Origin: Halospeciosus flavus
GTDB lineage: Archaea > Halobacteriota > Halobacteria > Halobacteriales > Halobacteriaceae
Direction: 5' to 3'
Length of the DNA: 64,000 bases
Assembly: GCF_029814175.1 (NCBI RefSeq)
Contig: NZ_CP122312.1
Span: 310,001-374,000 of the forward strand
Shown: in pieces, positions 44,931 through 53,964 of the stretch
How positions within the stretch are numbered: the stretch's first letter is position 1
Layout of the letters: each line of letters opens with the position of its first letter
Notes under the pieces: generated by a model
What the model saw: only the letters and a program-made list of their open reading frames with translations
Told to the model about the DNA's origin: nothing
Database searches by the model: none
Position numbers and translations under genes: made by a program

Positions 44931-45009
44931 CCGACGCACAGATCTTCTTGACGGTCACCTGCAGCTAACGCTGTGAGATTCCCTGCATGGGTGATAGTGG
45001 TAGCAGCGC

Positions 45010-45040
45010 GGAAACCCACGGCTTCAGCCGTGTGGAGGAC
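45010..45040. other. Hairpin resembling an IS200/IS605-type end
   Basis: CACGGC-TTCA-GCCGTG (stem 45017-45022 with 45027-45032) within GAAACCCACGGCTTCAGCCG. Hairpins of this form are common at the ends of haloarchaeal TnpB-type elements, but no TnpB is present. It lies directly beyond the stop of the Pit gene and may serve as its terminator. Confidence 0.4.
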
Positions 45041-45041
45041 G

Positions 45042-46295
45042 TCAAAGTAGGAGCGCAAAGAGAAGGTACGATCCCACGACCGACAGCGACGGTGTGAGGA
45101 TCCAGAGGATGACGATTCGACTCGTCGCTGCCGGATCGAACAGGCTCTCGGCAGTCAGTTCCTCGATGTCCTCCTCGCCGATCGGCGGGACTGATGGCGA
45201 TTCGTCTTGTTGATCTTCGACGCCCGGTCCCTCGCCGGAGGCAAGCTCGCCCACAGTCGGACCTGCTGGCTTGTTCTCTTCCGTCGACGAGGCGGCGAGG
45301 GCGCCAGTCGTGAGATTTGGCGCCTGCTCGACATCGGTGGGTGGCGTGGCGAGCTCTGTGAGCGTGACAGCTCGACTCGCTCGCCCCCACCCGAGACCGA
45401 TAATACAGCAGGTCGTGCTCACTGCAAGGCTCGCCGGAATGCCGTAGTACGAGAGGATGGTGATGATCGTTGCCCCCACTGTAGAGACGATGAGCGCCGC
45501 CAGAATGGGGAGATCTGTGATACCGTCACCGACCGTTGCGAGAGTACGCCGGGCGATCGTGAACCCGCCGAGGCTGATGGCCGCGACCGCGAGGAGCACG
45601 CCTTGGTCGACGGTGACTGCACCGTTGCCGACGAGCGGGGCAACCGCGTTCGCGGCGTTCGAGGCTCCCGCACTGAAGCCCATGTAGCAGGCGATTCCTA
45701 GCACCAGCGCCGATCCAACGAGGTCACGCCGAGATGCGTTCGTGTTGAATCGGACGCGGGGAATCCGGCCCGAGCGGTCGATCTGTAGCAGCTGTCGTTC
45801 CAAGCGCGTGAACGATAGGCGAGCTTCGAGTTGTGGGTAGATGTACCGTCCGATGACTGCGCCGATACCGAGTCCAATGAGCGGGGCAACAATCCACGCG
45901 GACACGATTGTGAACATCAGTGCCTCGTTGAGCGAGCCCGTCGCGAGTCCGAGGCCAACGATCGCCCCCACGGCGGTCATCGACGTCGAGGCGGGGACGC
46001 CATAGAGGTTCGAGATTAGCAGTGAGAGGCCAGTGAAAAACAGGACGCCGACACCAGCCACTGGGGTGAACTGTGCGGCTGGTACGATCCCTTCGCTCAT
46101 CGTCACGATGACGTTGCGGCCGACCGTCCACGCCCCGAGGAAGGCGAACACGCTGAAGAGCGTTGCTGCGGTTGCCTTTCTGACGAGTCGGCTCCCGACG
46201 GCCGGACCAAACGCGACACCTGTCGACGAGCCGCCGATGTTGAATCCGACGAACGCGGCGACGAGTAGCCCAACGATGACGAGCAGTGAAACCAT
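45042..46295 (-). CDS. Inorganic phosphate transporter, Pit family
   Basis: 417 residues from the ATG at 46295; it begins MVSLLVIVGLLVAAFVGFNI, and a minus-strand TATA element (GTTATATCC) lies about 37 nt upstream, so I prefer it to the start at 46349. The Pit duplicated signatures are GFNIGGSSTGVAFGPAVGS and GFSAGASNAANAVAPLVGNG. About ten helices, with an acidic cytoplasmic insert (ENKPAGPTVGELASGEGPGV onward) before the last helix. Sodium- or proton-driven phosphate uptake. Small hairpins flank both sides of the gene. Confidence 0.88.
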   Translation of the reverse strand: MVSLLVIVGLLVAAFVGFNIGGSSTGVAFGPAVGSRLVRKATAATLFSVFAFLGAWTVGRNVIVTMSEGIVPAAQFTPVAGVGVLFFTGLSLLISNLYGVPASTSMTAVGAIVGLGLATGSLNEALMFTIVSAWIVAPLIGLGIGAVIGRYIYPQLEARLSFTRLERQLLQIDRSGRIPRVRFNTNASRRDLVGSALVLGIACYMGFSAGASNAANAVAPLVGNGAVTVDQGVLLAVAAISLGGFTIARRTLATVGDGITDLPILAALIVSTVGATIITILSYYGIPASLAVSTTCCIIGLGWGRASRAVTLTELATPPTDVEQAPNLTTGALAASSTEENKPAGPTVGELASGEGPGVEDQQDESPSVPPIGEEDIEELTAESLFDPAATSRIVILWILTPSLSVVGSYLLFALLL

Positions 46296-46354
46296 GAAGG
46301 CTGTTCCGACACACTGTCCCAGAACGGATATAACGACCTGGTTGGACAAGTCAC

Positions 46355-46393
46355 GGGTGGAAAACCTACGGCCTTAGCCGGGTTGCTTAATCG
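46355..46393. other. Short hairpin between Pit gene and neighbour
   Basis: CGGC-CTTA-GCCG at 46369-46380 in the context GGTGGAAAACCTACGGCCTT, similar in look to the hairpin at 45017. Weak stem; possible relic of an IS end or a terminator for the minus-strand gene upstream. Confidence 0.25.
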
Positions 46394-47014
46394 TCATCCA
46401 TCGCCTCTCGGTGGGAGTTCGTAGTCGATATCGGCGTTCTTGACGGCGCGCCGGAGCTGAGGGTCCTGGTGAGTGTGGTGAGCAAATCCGTTTCCGTTCA
46501 CCGAGTCGACTGGCAGCGGGGCGATTTTCGTGCCGAGACCGGAGTCAAGGTAGAAACCGATACGTTTCTTGACCGCTGCACTGTCCAGGAACGTCGTTTC
46601 GGCAGTCTCCGCGTAGAGTTCGAGGTTGTCGAAGACGTGTTTGACACATCTCGTTGTAGGTGCAAACACGAGACAGAACGAGACTGGATGCCGATCTGGG
46701 TTCCGGAAATCTTGGTGGTAGAAGGAGTGACCGTCGTCCTCGTAGAAGTACTTGACCATCCGCTGAAACTGTCGGAGGATCTCGTTGGCTCCAGTCACGG
46801 CGTCGAGAGTCGCATCGGACGTCATCTCGAAGATGTAGTCGTCCGGGTCACCACCATCGCTGTGCGTCTGGTCGACGTAGATATCGACCACGCCGCGTTC
46901 GCCGTAGTGGTTGTACGGCTCTTCGACAGAAATGTCGAAACTGACGATATCGTCGTCTTCCTCGTACTCGCGATAGCTCGTGACGATTTCCGTCATGATC
47001 TCGTCCTTGTCCAT
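46394..47014 (-). CDS. Hypothetical haloarchaeal protein
   Basis: 206 residues from the ATG at 47014. Soluble, acidic, with MDKDEIMTEIVTSYREYEED, DIVSFDISVEEPYNHYGERG and VVDIYVDQTHSDGGDPDDYI, suggesting an alpha/beta fold; CLVFAPTTRCVKHVFDNLEL follows. No known motif. It is divergent from the transporter at 47126 with 111 nt between starts. Not recognised. Confidence 0.65.
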   Translation of the reverse strand: MDKDEIMTEIVTSYREYEEDDDIVSFDISVEEPYNHYGERGVVDIYVDQTHSDGGDPDDYIFEMTSDATLDAVTGANEILRQFQRMVKYFYEDDGHSFYHQDFRNPDRHPVSFCLVFAPTTRCVKHVFDNLELYAETAETTFLDSAAVKKRIGFYLDSGLGTKIAPLPVDSVNGNGFAHHTHQDPQLRRAVKNADIDYELPPRGDG

Positions 47015-47125
47015 CTGGGTCTCTTGACCTGTCGGCGGCACGGACGTGAACGTTTGGGTAGCGTAAACAGTTGGACTCTCGATATCGCAAAGACGGTATA
47101 TCCTCATCCCTGGATTAGTACACGA

Positions 47126-48094
47126 ATGGACGCAAAGAGGTGGCTCCACCAGCACCAAGCTGCGGTCTACGCGGTCTCGGTCGTGCTGGCGATAGGTGTC
47201 GGCATCGGTCTCCCTGAGTCGGCCACCTTCATCGAGGGGCTTATCGATCCCGTGCTCGCGGTTCTGTTGTACGTAACGTTTCTCGAAATTCCGTTCGTTC
47301 GGCTCCGCCATGCGTTTCGGAACGGACGGTTTATCGCGGCAGCACTTGGAGTGAATTTCCTCGTCGTCCCTATCGTCGTCTGGGGCCTCACCCGATTTCT
47401 CCCGCCTGATCCGGTCATCCTCGTCGGCGTGCTCATGGTACTCCTGACGCCGTGTATCGACTACGTCATCACCTTCACTGCACTCGCGGGTGGTAACTCC
47501 GAGCAAATCACCGCGACGACGCCGGCCCTGATGCTGGTACAGCTTCTGTTGCTCCCAGTATACCTCTGGCTGTTCGTGGGAACCGAGGTCGCAGAGGTCA
47601 TCGAAGCAGGCCCGTTCATCGAGGCGTTTCTGCTACTCATCGCACTCCCGCTGACGCTCGCGTGGCTCACCGAGGCGTGGGCGGAGCGGTCTCCGAGCGG
47701 CGAATCGTGGCAGGAGACGATGGGGTGGTTGCCAGTGCCGATGATGGGCGTCACGCTGTTCGTCGTTATCGCCTCGCAACTCCCTCGAGTTCAGGATTCA
47801 ATCGGGCAGATTGCGGTCGTGGTTCCGGTGTACGTCGCGTTTCTCGTCGTTATGCCGGTCCTCGGACGGTTGGCGGCTGGAGTGTTCGGGATGGACGTTG
47901 GTGAGAGTCGCGCACTCGTATTCACGTCTGTCACTCGAAATTCGTTGGTCGTGCTCCCGTTAGCGCTGGCACTTCCGGCGGGCTACGAATTAGCCCCTGC
48001 CGTCGTCGTCACACAGACACTCGTCGAACTCTGCGGAATGGTCGTTCTCACTCGGGTCGTTCCGGCGTGGCTCGTTCCGGACCCACCAAGATAG
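47126..48094 (+). CDS. ACR3/bile-acid-sodium-symporter-family permease (arsenite-efflux-like)
   Basis: 322 residues with ten hydrophobic helices. VLMVLLTPCIDYVITFTALA contains the conserved Pro-Cys of the ACR3 arsenite permeases, and SEQITATTPALMLVQLLLLP and FTSVTRNSLVVLPLALALP fit the family helices 4 and 9. Arsenite export is the likely function, but bile-acid-symporter relatives with other substrates exist. No arsR or arsC is adjacent; an arsenate-admitting Pit transporter gene is nearby. Confidence 0.8.
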   Translation: MDAKRWLHQHQAAVYAVSVVLAIGVGIGLPESATFIEGLIDPVLAVLLYVTFLEIPFVRLRHAFRNGRFIAAALGVNFLVVPIVVWGLTRFLPPDPVILVGVLMVLLTPCIDYVITFTALAGGNSEQITATTPALMLVQLLLLPVYLWLFVGTEVAEVIEAGPFIEAFLLLIALPLTLAWLTEAWAERSPSGESWQETMGWLPVPMMGVTLFVVIASQLPRVQDSIGQIAVVVPVYVAFLVVMPVLGRLAAGVFGMDVGESRALVFTSVTRNSLVVLPLALALPAGYELAPAVVVTQTLVELCGMVVLTRVVPAWLVPDPPR

Positions 48095-48234
48095 GAGCGA
48101 CGTTCAGCCAACCGATGGATAACCTTCTCTCGTCTCTGTCGATCCACGCCAGAACCTATTGACCGAGGATTTCGACAGAGGCGTCGACGTCGTTCGCCCG
48201 GGATACGGTATGTAGTGCGAGGAGACTGTAGTCC

Positions 48235-48642
48235 TCACGCCGAGTCGGCCGGTGCAGTATCTCGGAGGAGCATCGTCTTGACGCGACCGACGCCGTCGAA
48301 GTCCCGGAGCCGATACACGAGTTCCCGAACCCGCGCCGCATCGCCGTGGCAGAAGACCGTCTCCAGACACCAATCGCCCTGATGGGTGTGGCTCATCGTC
48401 TCGATTGCGTCCTGAAACTGGTGCTGGACGGAATGCAGATCGTGAATCACCTCGTGGTGTTGGTAGTCGAAGGCCAGCACGGCGACGACCTCTCCCGAAA
48501 CCTCCTCGAGTTGTGAATGGCCTTCGATGTATTCCTGCATCGCCTCCCGAATCGCCCGTGATCGAGAGTCCAGACCTTCGGATTGCCACGTCTCGTCGAA
48601 CTCGTCGAGAATATCCTCAGATACGTTCAGACTCGTTCGCAT
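48235..48642 (-). CDS. nikR: NikR-like nickel-responsive ribbon-helix-helix repressor
   Basis: 135 residues from the ATG at 48642. Residues 1-45 form a ribbon-helix-helix domain (MRTSLNVSEDILDEFDETWQ; RSRAIREAMQEYI). The C-terminal ACT-like domain has the NikR metal cluster: FDYQHHEVIHDLHSVQHQFQ, then SHTHQGDWCLETVFCHGDA, supplying His, His and Cys ligands. It should repress nickel uptake when nickel is plentiful. It faces the nickel transporter gene whose original start was 104 nt away, so both probably share a control region at 48643-48745. Confidence 0.88.
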   Translation of the reverse strand: MRTSLNVSEDILDEFDETWQSEGLDSRSRAIREAMQEYIEGHSQLEEVSGEVVAVLAFDYQHHEVIHDLHSVQHQFQDAIETMSHTHQGDWCLETVFCHGDAARVRELVYRLRDFDGVGRVKTMLLRDTAPADSA

Positions 48643-48784
48643 ACTTCCCAGTTGGTCTCCTACTGTCTTGAGTCCTCGATTATTACAGGATGATCGTTTT
48701 CGTCTTAACAACCGCTATACTCGATGCTGACCGAAGTCTGTGTGAATGCTCAACGGCGAGGCGCTTCCACTGCTATAGTACCGA

Positions 48785-49273
48785 TTAGAAATAGTTGCTC
48801 ACTTTTGGGATAGAGAGTTGGTCAAGAGCGGTATCGATCGCGGTTGTAAGCTCGTCAAGTGAGTCAAAGAAGCAGTTGCTCAGAGATGCTTGGAGCTGTC
48901 TCCAGCACTCCTCGACAGGGTTTAGCTCCGGTGAGTACGATGGTAACGTCACGAAATCAAGGCCGTCACGGTCCGCGAGGTCCGTGACGGCCGACTGGAA
49001 ATACGACGCTCCATCGAGGACGATGAGCAAGTCTTTCTCAAATTCTTCGTATAACGCTAAAATGAAATGTTTCGCGTGTTCGGCCGTGACGTACTCGGTA
49101 AATCGGGAGAAGAAGCGATCACCGTTTTCGGTGATCGCACCGAGCAAACACGTCCACTCGCGTTGTCCAGAGAGTTCAACGGAGGGCCGCGTGCCGCGCG
49201 GAAACCACGCGGCACGCGGCTCAACTTGCACGGATTTCTTGGTTTGATCGATACAGACTACGGTGGCGTCCAT
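48785..49273 (-). CDS. IS630 transposase, OrfB (DDE catalytic part)
   Basis: 162 residues. DDE triad: first Asp in VVCIDQTKKS, second in LLIVLDGASYFQSA, Glu in LPSYSPELNPVEECWRQLQ. A -1 shift on the A7 run after codon LKK of OrfA reads LKKKRREMDATVVCIDQ, joining both halves. Without fusion it lacks a DNA-binding domain. Confidence 0.85.
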   Translation of the reverse strand: MDATVVCIDQTKKSVQVEPRAAWFPRGTRPSVELSGQREWTCLLGAITENGDRFFSRFTEYVTAEHAKHFILALYEEFEKDLLIVLDGASYFQSAVTDLADRDGLDFVTLPSYSPELNPVEECWRQLQASLSNCFFDSLDELTTAIDTALDQLSIPKVSNYF

Positions 49274-49779
49274 TTCCCGCCGCTTTTTTTGAGCTCTTCG
49301 TGGAACTCCTCTTGCTCGTCTTCGTCGGCTTCGGCGGCTGTCCGGCGTGGTTTTTGATAGCTCAATCCCGCTTCTTTCAACAGCCGCCGGCAGCTGGGGA
49401 TTGAGTACTCAACGTCGAAGGTGTCCGCGAGAAATTCTTGGGCGAGCGCCGGCGTCCACGCCGGCGCGTCGATCCCAACCTCCTCGGGAGGATCGTGGAC
49501 TGCGTCTTCGAACTTTTGTTGCTGTGGTTCTGAGAGTTTCCGCTTTCTCCCAGTTCGTTTATCATCAGTAACGGCGTGCTCAAGCGACTCGTCGGTGTCG
49601 AGTCGCTTGAGCCAGTAGATCGTTCGACGACCGGTATCATGCCATTCAGCTAGCTCGGTCTGCGTGACATCGTTTTTGTACGCAATCGCCGCTAACAGCC
49701 GTTTTGTCGGCTTCTTCCCGTCCACGTTGTCAAGAGCCTCTTGGAGTTCTTCGACAGAGATCTCGTCAAGGTGGTCCAT
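49258..49779 (-). CDS. IS630 transposase, OrfA (DNA-binding part)
   Basis: 173 residues. N-terminal helix-turn-helix (KPTKRLLAAIAYKNDVTQTE; LAEWHDTGRRTIYWLKRLD) and a winged second HTH (LSEPQQQKFEDAVHDPPEEV; WTPALAQEFLADTFDVEYS) bind the IS ends. The frame ends 16 nt inside OrfB. An A7 run (plus-strand T7 at 49284-49290) precedes the overlap and would let ribosomes slip to make the A-B fusion. Confidence 0.85.
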   Translation of the reverse strand: MDHLDEISVEELQEALDNVDGKKPTKRLLAAIAYKNDVTQTELAEWHDTGRRTIYWLKRLDTDESLEHAVTDDKRTGRKRKLSEPQQQKFEDAVHDPPEEVGIDAPAWTPALAQEFLADTFDVEYSIPSCRRLLKEAGLSYQKPRRTAAEADEDEQEEFHEELKKSGGKWTPP

Positions 49780-50764
49780 TACGTACTATCACAGTATCCG
49801 TGCGGAAAGTTCTAACGACTACTATAGTCGGCGCGATTGCACTCGGATTCGTGCACGGCATCGAACCTGGACACGGGTGGCCGGTCGCTGCGAGCTATGC
49901 GCTCGATCAGTCCAACAAGTGGCTCTACGGGTTCGCCGCGAGCTCTCTCCTCGGTATCGGGCACCTCGTGAGCAGTCTGGCGATGGTCGGCGTGTTCTTT
50001 TACGCGAAGTCGTACTTCCAGCTGACCCAACTGAACGAACCGATCTCGATCGGCGGCGTCGCTATCGGCGGCCCGGTGAGTATCGTCGCCGGTGTGTTGC
50101 TCATTGGCCTCGGTATTCGAGAGTACACACACGGCCACTCTCACGATCATTCGTACGAGCAGGGACACACTCACGACCATTCGCACGAGCACAATCGTGG
50201 CCACTCTCACGCTCAGGACGAGCATCCAGGTGGCCACTTCACGCCCCACGACCACTCGACGTCGTCGACACAAGACTCCGGCTCGCGTGGAGTCCTCGAG
50301 CGGGTGAAAGCTCGGCTCAGCGGAGTCGGCGGCCATTCCCATGACCACGATGCTGATCCGGATGCTGACGCCGATCGCGGACTGTTGGGAATCGCTTGGT
50401 TCGCGTTCGTACTCGGATTCGCTCACGAAGAGGAGTTCGAAATCATCGGGCTCTGTGCTGGGTCGGCCTACTGTCTGCAACTGATGGCTGCGTATGCACT
50501 CACGGTTATCGTCGGAATCGTCGGGTTGACGATGTTGTTGATCGCTGGGTATCAGGAGTACGAAGACACGGTCGAGCAATACACACCGTCGGTACTTCCC
50601 AATCGAGGATTCGGAAGTCGAGTTGAGTTGGTGTGAGCCGTTCAATCTCGGAGCAGTAGCTGAGTGAATCGAAGCATCGGTCTGAATTTGAACAGAGACA
50701 GTGACAAGAACGGTTGTCAAAGCGGTTTTTGACGAGTGCTGCTGCTGACGACTCGCTGGCCCGA

Positions 50765-50793
50765 GGCCGCGGGCTGGCCGTCAGCCCGCGGCC
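50765..50793. terminator. Strong GC hairpin at the end of the ISH3-like transposase
   Basis: GGCCGCGGGCT (50765-50775) pairs perfectly with AGCCCGCGGCC (50783-50793) around a 7-nt loop. It covers the last codons and stop (50781-50783) of the minus-strand transposase. It may end transcription or be part of the IS end. Confidence 0.5.
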
Positions 50794-51952
50794 GGGCCGT
50801 ACGTGTCGGGAACGCCGACACCGTTCATTTCGATCTCCCACCGCCGCTCTAACTCCGCTTCCAGCTCGTGGCGAATCCAGTCACAGAACGTCTGGAACGT
50901 GAACTGCTCGGGCAGGTCGCGCCCGCCCCGCCGTGGGCGGGCGACGACCGCCCATCGCAGCACGAGCCACAGGTTCTCCAGCAGGAAGCTCACGATCACG
51001 AACGCAAACCGGACGATCGGGTCTTGTGTTGTCGTTGTTGCTCGTGCTTGGCGAAACAGCCGGTAACTCGTCTCTATTGCCGACCGTTTCCGATAGCGTC
51101 GTTCGACTTGTGTAGGCGTGCGATCTCCGAGATCGCACGCCACGTACCCACGAACGACCTCGCCATGCTTACCTCGGTCACCGTTCTGGTAGGAGACAGA
51201 GACCGCGAGCGGGAAGCGCAGTTCCCGCTCGCTTCCTTTGTACATGCGATAGGTCGTCATGTACGAGCAGTGCGTGGCGAGCTTGTCCTTCATCCGCTCA
51301 CCCTTCTTTTGGACAGGGATCACCGTCGTCGCAGGTCGCGTGCGCGACGAATTACCCGTTCGTTGTAGAAGCCGCGATCAGCGAGCAAGAGATCGATTTC
51401 GAAGGGATAGGTGCCGACGCGGTCGAGGACGCGCTCGACCGCGTCGGCTTCCTTCTCGTCGCTGCGGACGTAGGTGAGTGCCAGCGTCACTGGCTTCCCG
51501 TTCGAGACGACGTACGCGGTACAGTAGCGGTGACAGGTCGTGGTTCCGTCGGTTGGTGTGGTTTTGCAGAGTTCACCACTGTCCTCGTCCGGAGAGCCGT
51601 GATAGGGGTTATCGACGAAGTCAATGGAGACGATTCTCGACCGGTCAGGGTCGAGAATCGTCAGAGCGAGATGGCGAAACAGGAGGTTAGCGGCCATTTC
51701 GAGCTGGTGACGCTGGAGCGTATGGAGCCACTCCATGACGGTATCGTCGCAGGGCGTGTCGTCCGTCTGGGACGTGACCTCCCAGACGGACGACTGGTTG
51801 ACGCTGGCCATAGTGACGACAGGCCAGATATCACCGGAATCGAGGGGCGAGCCCTCGATTCCTTCCATCGGAAGCTGTCCAATCACGTCAGCCGCTACTT
51901 CTTTCACATCTGCTGCCGAAAGTACACCGTCCGGTTCGGGTAGTTCTAGCAC
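50781..51952 (-). pseudogene. ISH3-like transposase, frame broken in the middle
   Basis: Two frames (51952-51320 and 51323-50781) give a transposase of about 390 residues. Part 1: VSIDFVDNPYHGSPDEDSGE, CKTTPTDGTTTCHRYCTAYV, IDLLLADRGFYNERVIR. Part 2: VIPVQKKGERM, the YREK-like ERRYRKRSAIETSYRLFR, then QARATTTTQDPIVRFAFVIV and ARPRRGGRDLP. These match the ISH3 group of haloarchaea (DDE type). CGACGACGGTGATC lacks one G that would keep the frame. Terminal repeats could not be placed with confidence. Confidence 0.8.
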
Positions 51953-52003
51953 ACTTCTGAACCGGACATCCTCCTCAATCAGAGCGACGCTTCAGCTCGC
52001 TGC

Positions 52004-52444
52004 TCACGTCGGTTGGGAAGTACCGATAATTGCATAGGAACTCACGATTCCGAGCAATAGCAGTAGTAACTTCCGGCCAGCTTTCCGTTTCAGTGAGACA
52101 CTACTACTCGGCCATGATCGATTCCTTGACGCATATTCGAGTTTCTGGATGAGGAGCATCGCACTCGCTCCTTCGATCCATTTTGCTGAGAACATGAATA
52201 TCGCGGTGTATACAGTGGTATATCTCATGAAGAAGGCGGGAGATTTGAGGACGTTTGAAACTGCCCAAACAAAGATCAGACCTGCAATACTCAATAGAAG
52301 ATACTCCTGTGAAGAAAATACGTCAGTAACGAGTCGTCGCTTACTCTGCCGTAATAGGCCGATAGAACATATTAATAGGCCAAGAAATACCGCTGTCGGC
52401 CCTAACCAACCAGGGATATAATTGATGATCCAGTTAAGCGCCAT
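52004..52444 (-). CDS. Small four-helix membrane protein of unknown function
   Basis: 146 residues: [57 protein letters not shown] and [16 protein letters not shown]. Low GC for this organism. Starts 11 nt inside the upstream gene, so the two are probably co-transcribed. A neutral, less acidic composition and AT-rich codons suggest transferred DNA. Not recognised. Confidence 0.65.
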   Translation of the reverse strand: MALNWIINYIPGWLGPTAVFLGLLICSIGLLRQSKRRLVTDVFSSQEYLLLSIAGLIFVWAVSNVLKSPAFFMRYTTVYTAIFMFSAKWIEGASAMLLIQKLEYASRNRSWPSSSVSLKRKAGRKLLLLLLGIVSSYAIIGTSQPT

Positions 52445-53174
52445 TATTTTCTGTTAGTTTCCGTCCAAGTGCCCGTGTGATTTCATCTACCAACATGCTC
52501 AACAGAAAGATCGGAGCAGAGAGAACGGCAAAGTTCTGATGTAGACCGGACGGTAGGAATGAAGGAATGAACGTGATACCGAAGAATCTGACTCCGAATA
52601 CCCCGATTAGCACGATCGGGAGTAATGGAATCCCGATCCACAGTCCAATTATTACGTAACTATTCCGCATCTCGTTTGAGCTGAGACTGAAACTCTTTGA
52701 ACCTTCGCCCCCTGCTAATAATATTGCTACGAGCGCAATCAGCGGAATGACAGTATACGCCTCATACTGTAAAACAGCAATCAAGTTCAACACCAGATCG
52801 GGACTCGACTGATAGATCGAACTTCCGTATACCGACACTTTTGCCCCCGGTGCTGTAGATAATCCACCGGAGGGGACTGAAGGAAATAGCACGGCAAGAA
52901 GACGCGCCGTTATTATCGAGAAAATGAATAATAGTATGATATTAATTGATCCATGAATATCAGTGATGGAAGAGAAAACTCCGTCTTCATCATCTGCAAA
53001 CTCTAGTGACGTACCGTTCTCGTCTCCGTCATCAAAAATACCTAATGTATCTGATTCGGCCGTTGAGCAACTATGATCGTCCGGTAGTCGATGATCAGAA
53101 CAAAATTCATCTCCACAATGACGACATTGGTATGGCATATCAGTTTGTGCCCGACACTCGCTACATCTTGGCAT
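52434..53174 (-). CDS. AN1-type zinc-finger membrane protein
   Basis: 246 residues from the ATG at 53174. Residues 4-38 are an AN1-like zinc finger: [20 protein letters not shown] followed by [13 protein letters not shown], all Cys/His ligands present. An acidic linker and then five hydrophobic segments follow ([54 protein letters not shown] and others). A cytosolic zinc finger on a membrane anchor is typical of haloarchaeal rhomboid-like or other membrane proteins, but no catalytic motif is visible. Paired with the small membrane protein downstream. Confidence 0.75.
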   Translation of the reverse strand: MPRCSECRAQTDMPYQCRHCGDEFCSDHRLPDDHSCSTAESDTLGIFDDGDENGTSLEFADDEDGVFSSITDIHGSINIILLFIFSIITARLLAVLFPSVPSGGLSTAPGAKVSVYGSSIYQSSPDLVLNLIAVLQYEAYTVIPLIALVAILLAGGEGSKSFSLSSNEMRNSYVIIGLWIGIPLLPIVLIGVFGVRFFGITFIPSFLPSGLHQNFAVLSAPIFLLSMLVDEITRALGRKLTENNGA

Positions 53175-53618
53175 GGGCAGCACTGTATTTCAAAGTGACA
53201 AAAAATTATTGATCCCTTTCAGAGATAGATGTTATTCATCAGTCGGCGTTTTACTATCTTCTTGAGGCGAGAGAATCCGGTCGTTCACGACGGGCGTGAA
53301 TCGCCGTACGATGGATTCACGTGTTCTGAAGCCGTAGTGGGTGCTGACCGACGCAAAACAAGCTAGATAACTCCGAGTCAGCAGGGCAGAACCGTGACCC
53401 CACTGCCGGATAGGAGTAACGGCGGCGTGGCCCCGCCAGCACCCCGTCGGTGTGCAAACATAAGTTCTCACCCCAGCGGGCCTCGGCTCGTGGGAAGCCT
53501 CGCCGTTTACGGCGAGGAGGAGGTCACAGTAGGAGTGCGAGTCCACGTCATCGTCTGAATGGTGTTGGGTGCATACCCAACACACTTATCGTGTTGGGTA
53601 ACAAATCAACCGAGGAGG
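53175..53618. other. Relic region, probable IS200/IS605 right end
   Basis: No gene with haloarchaeal codon bias. A perfect hairpin CCTCGCCG-TTTA-CGGCGAGG at 53498-53517, preceded by GGGCCTCGGCTCGTGGGAAG and followed by AGGAGGTCAC, closely resembles the 3' ends of haloarchaeal TnpB elements. The transposase itself is gone. ACCAACACT-type direct words (GTGTTGGGT at 53564 and 53591) flank the toxin gene start region. Confidence 0.4.
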
Positions 53619-53933
53619 ATGGGCCAGGAACTCACGCACCGCTACACCCACGTCGAAGCCGGGCTCGTCGAGAACGTCGTCATCCGACGGACGACCGACA
53701 CAGATCCCTACCCGTCCGGCTGGAAGTACACACTGCACCTGGGAACGCTGCAAGATCTGACGCTCATCCGCTACGATAACGCCCACGAAGACACCAAAGG
53801 CCACGAACTCCACACCGCTGCCGGTGACGCGGATGTCGAGTTCCCTGGTCTGGAAGAACTTGTCGTCGAGTTCTGGGCCAGTGCTGACGAATACTGGGAC
53901 ACCATTGGTGGCAACCCGCCACGTCCCTATTGA
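53619..53933 (+). CDS. TumE-like (DUF6516) toxin
   Basis: 104 residues from the ATG at 53619, preceded by GAGGAGG as ribosome-binding site. The core TDPYPSGWKYTLHLGTLQDL followed by LIRYDNAHEDTKGHELHTA matches the DUF6516/TumE family (RYDNA-H...H pattern). Such toxins pair with an HTH antitoxin encoded just downstream, as here (31 nt). Target unknown. Low-GC accessory neighbourhood next to a replication origin suits a maintenance module. Confidence 0.72.
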   Translation: MGQELTHRYTHVEAGLVENVVIRRTTDTDPYPSGWKYTLHLGTLQDLTLIRYDNAHEDTKGHELHTAAGDADVEFPGLEELVVEFWASADEYWDTIGGNPPRPY

Positions 53934-53964
53934 CAGCAGACACATACATCCAACCCACCCGAAC

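Larger units (their letters stand above)
48776..49824 (-). mobile_element. IS630-family insertion sequence
   Basis: About 1049 bp, flanked by TA at 48774-48775 and 49825-49826, the target duplication of IS630/Tc1 elements. The ends are related inverted repeats: TAGTACCGATTAGAAATAG on the left, TAGTAGTCGTTAGAACTTT on the right (reverse strand). It carries two overlapping transposase frames on the minus strand. The insertion splits the nickel transporter after codon 10. Confidence 0.85.
48746..50636 (+). pseudogene. NicO/RcnA-type nickel-cobalt transporter split by IS630 insertion
   Basis: Removing 48776-49824 and one TA copy joins ATGCTCAACGGCGAGGCG.. codons (MLNGEALPLL) directly to VGAIALGFVHGIEPGHGWP in frame. 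The transporter has HGIEPGH in helix 1, five or six helices, and a His-rich loop (THGHSHDHSYEQGHTHDHSH onward) expected for nickel binding, then FAFVLGFAHEEEF. The part after the IS is open from a GTG at 49800 located inside the IS end (VRKVLTTTIVGAIAL), so a near full-length protein of 278 residues may still be made. Divergent from nikR. Confidence 0.85.

Noticed and set aside
53232-53585. A 117-codon minus-strand frame
   Set aside because: It lies over the IS200/IS605-type hairpin and has shadow-like composition.
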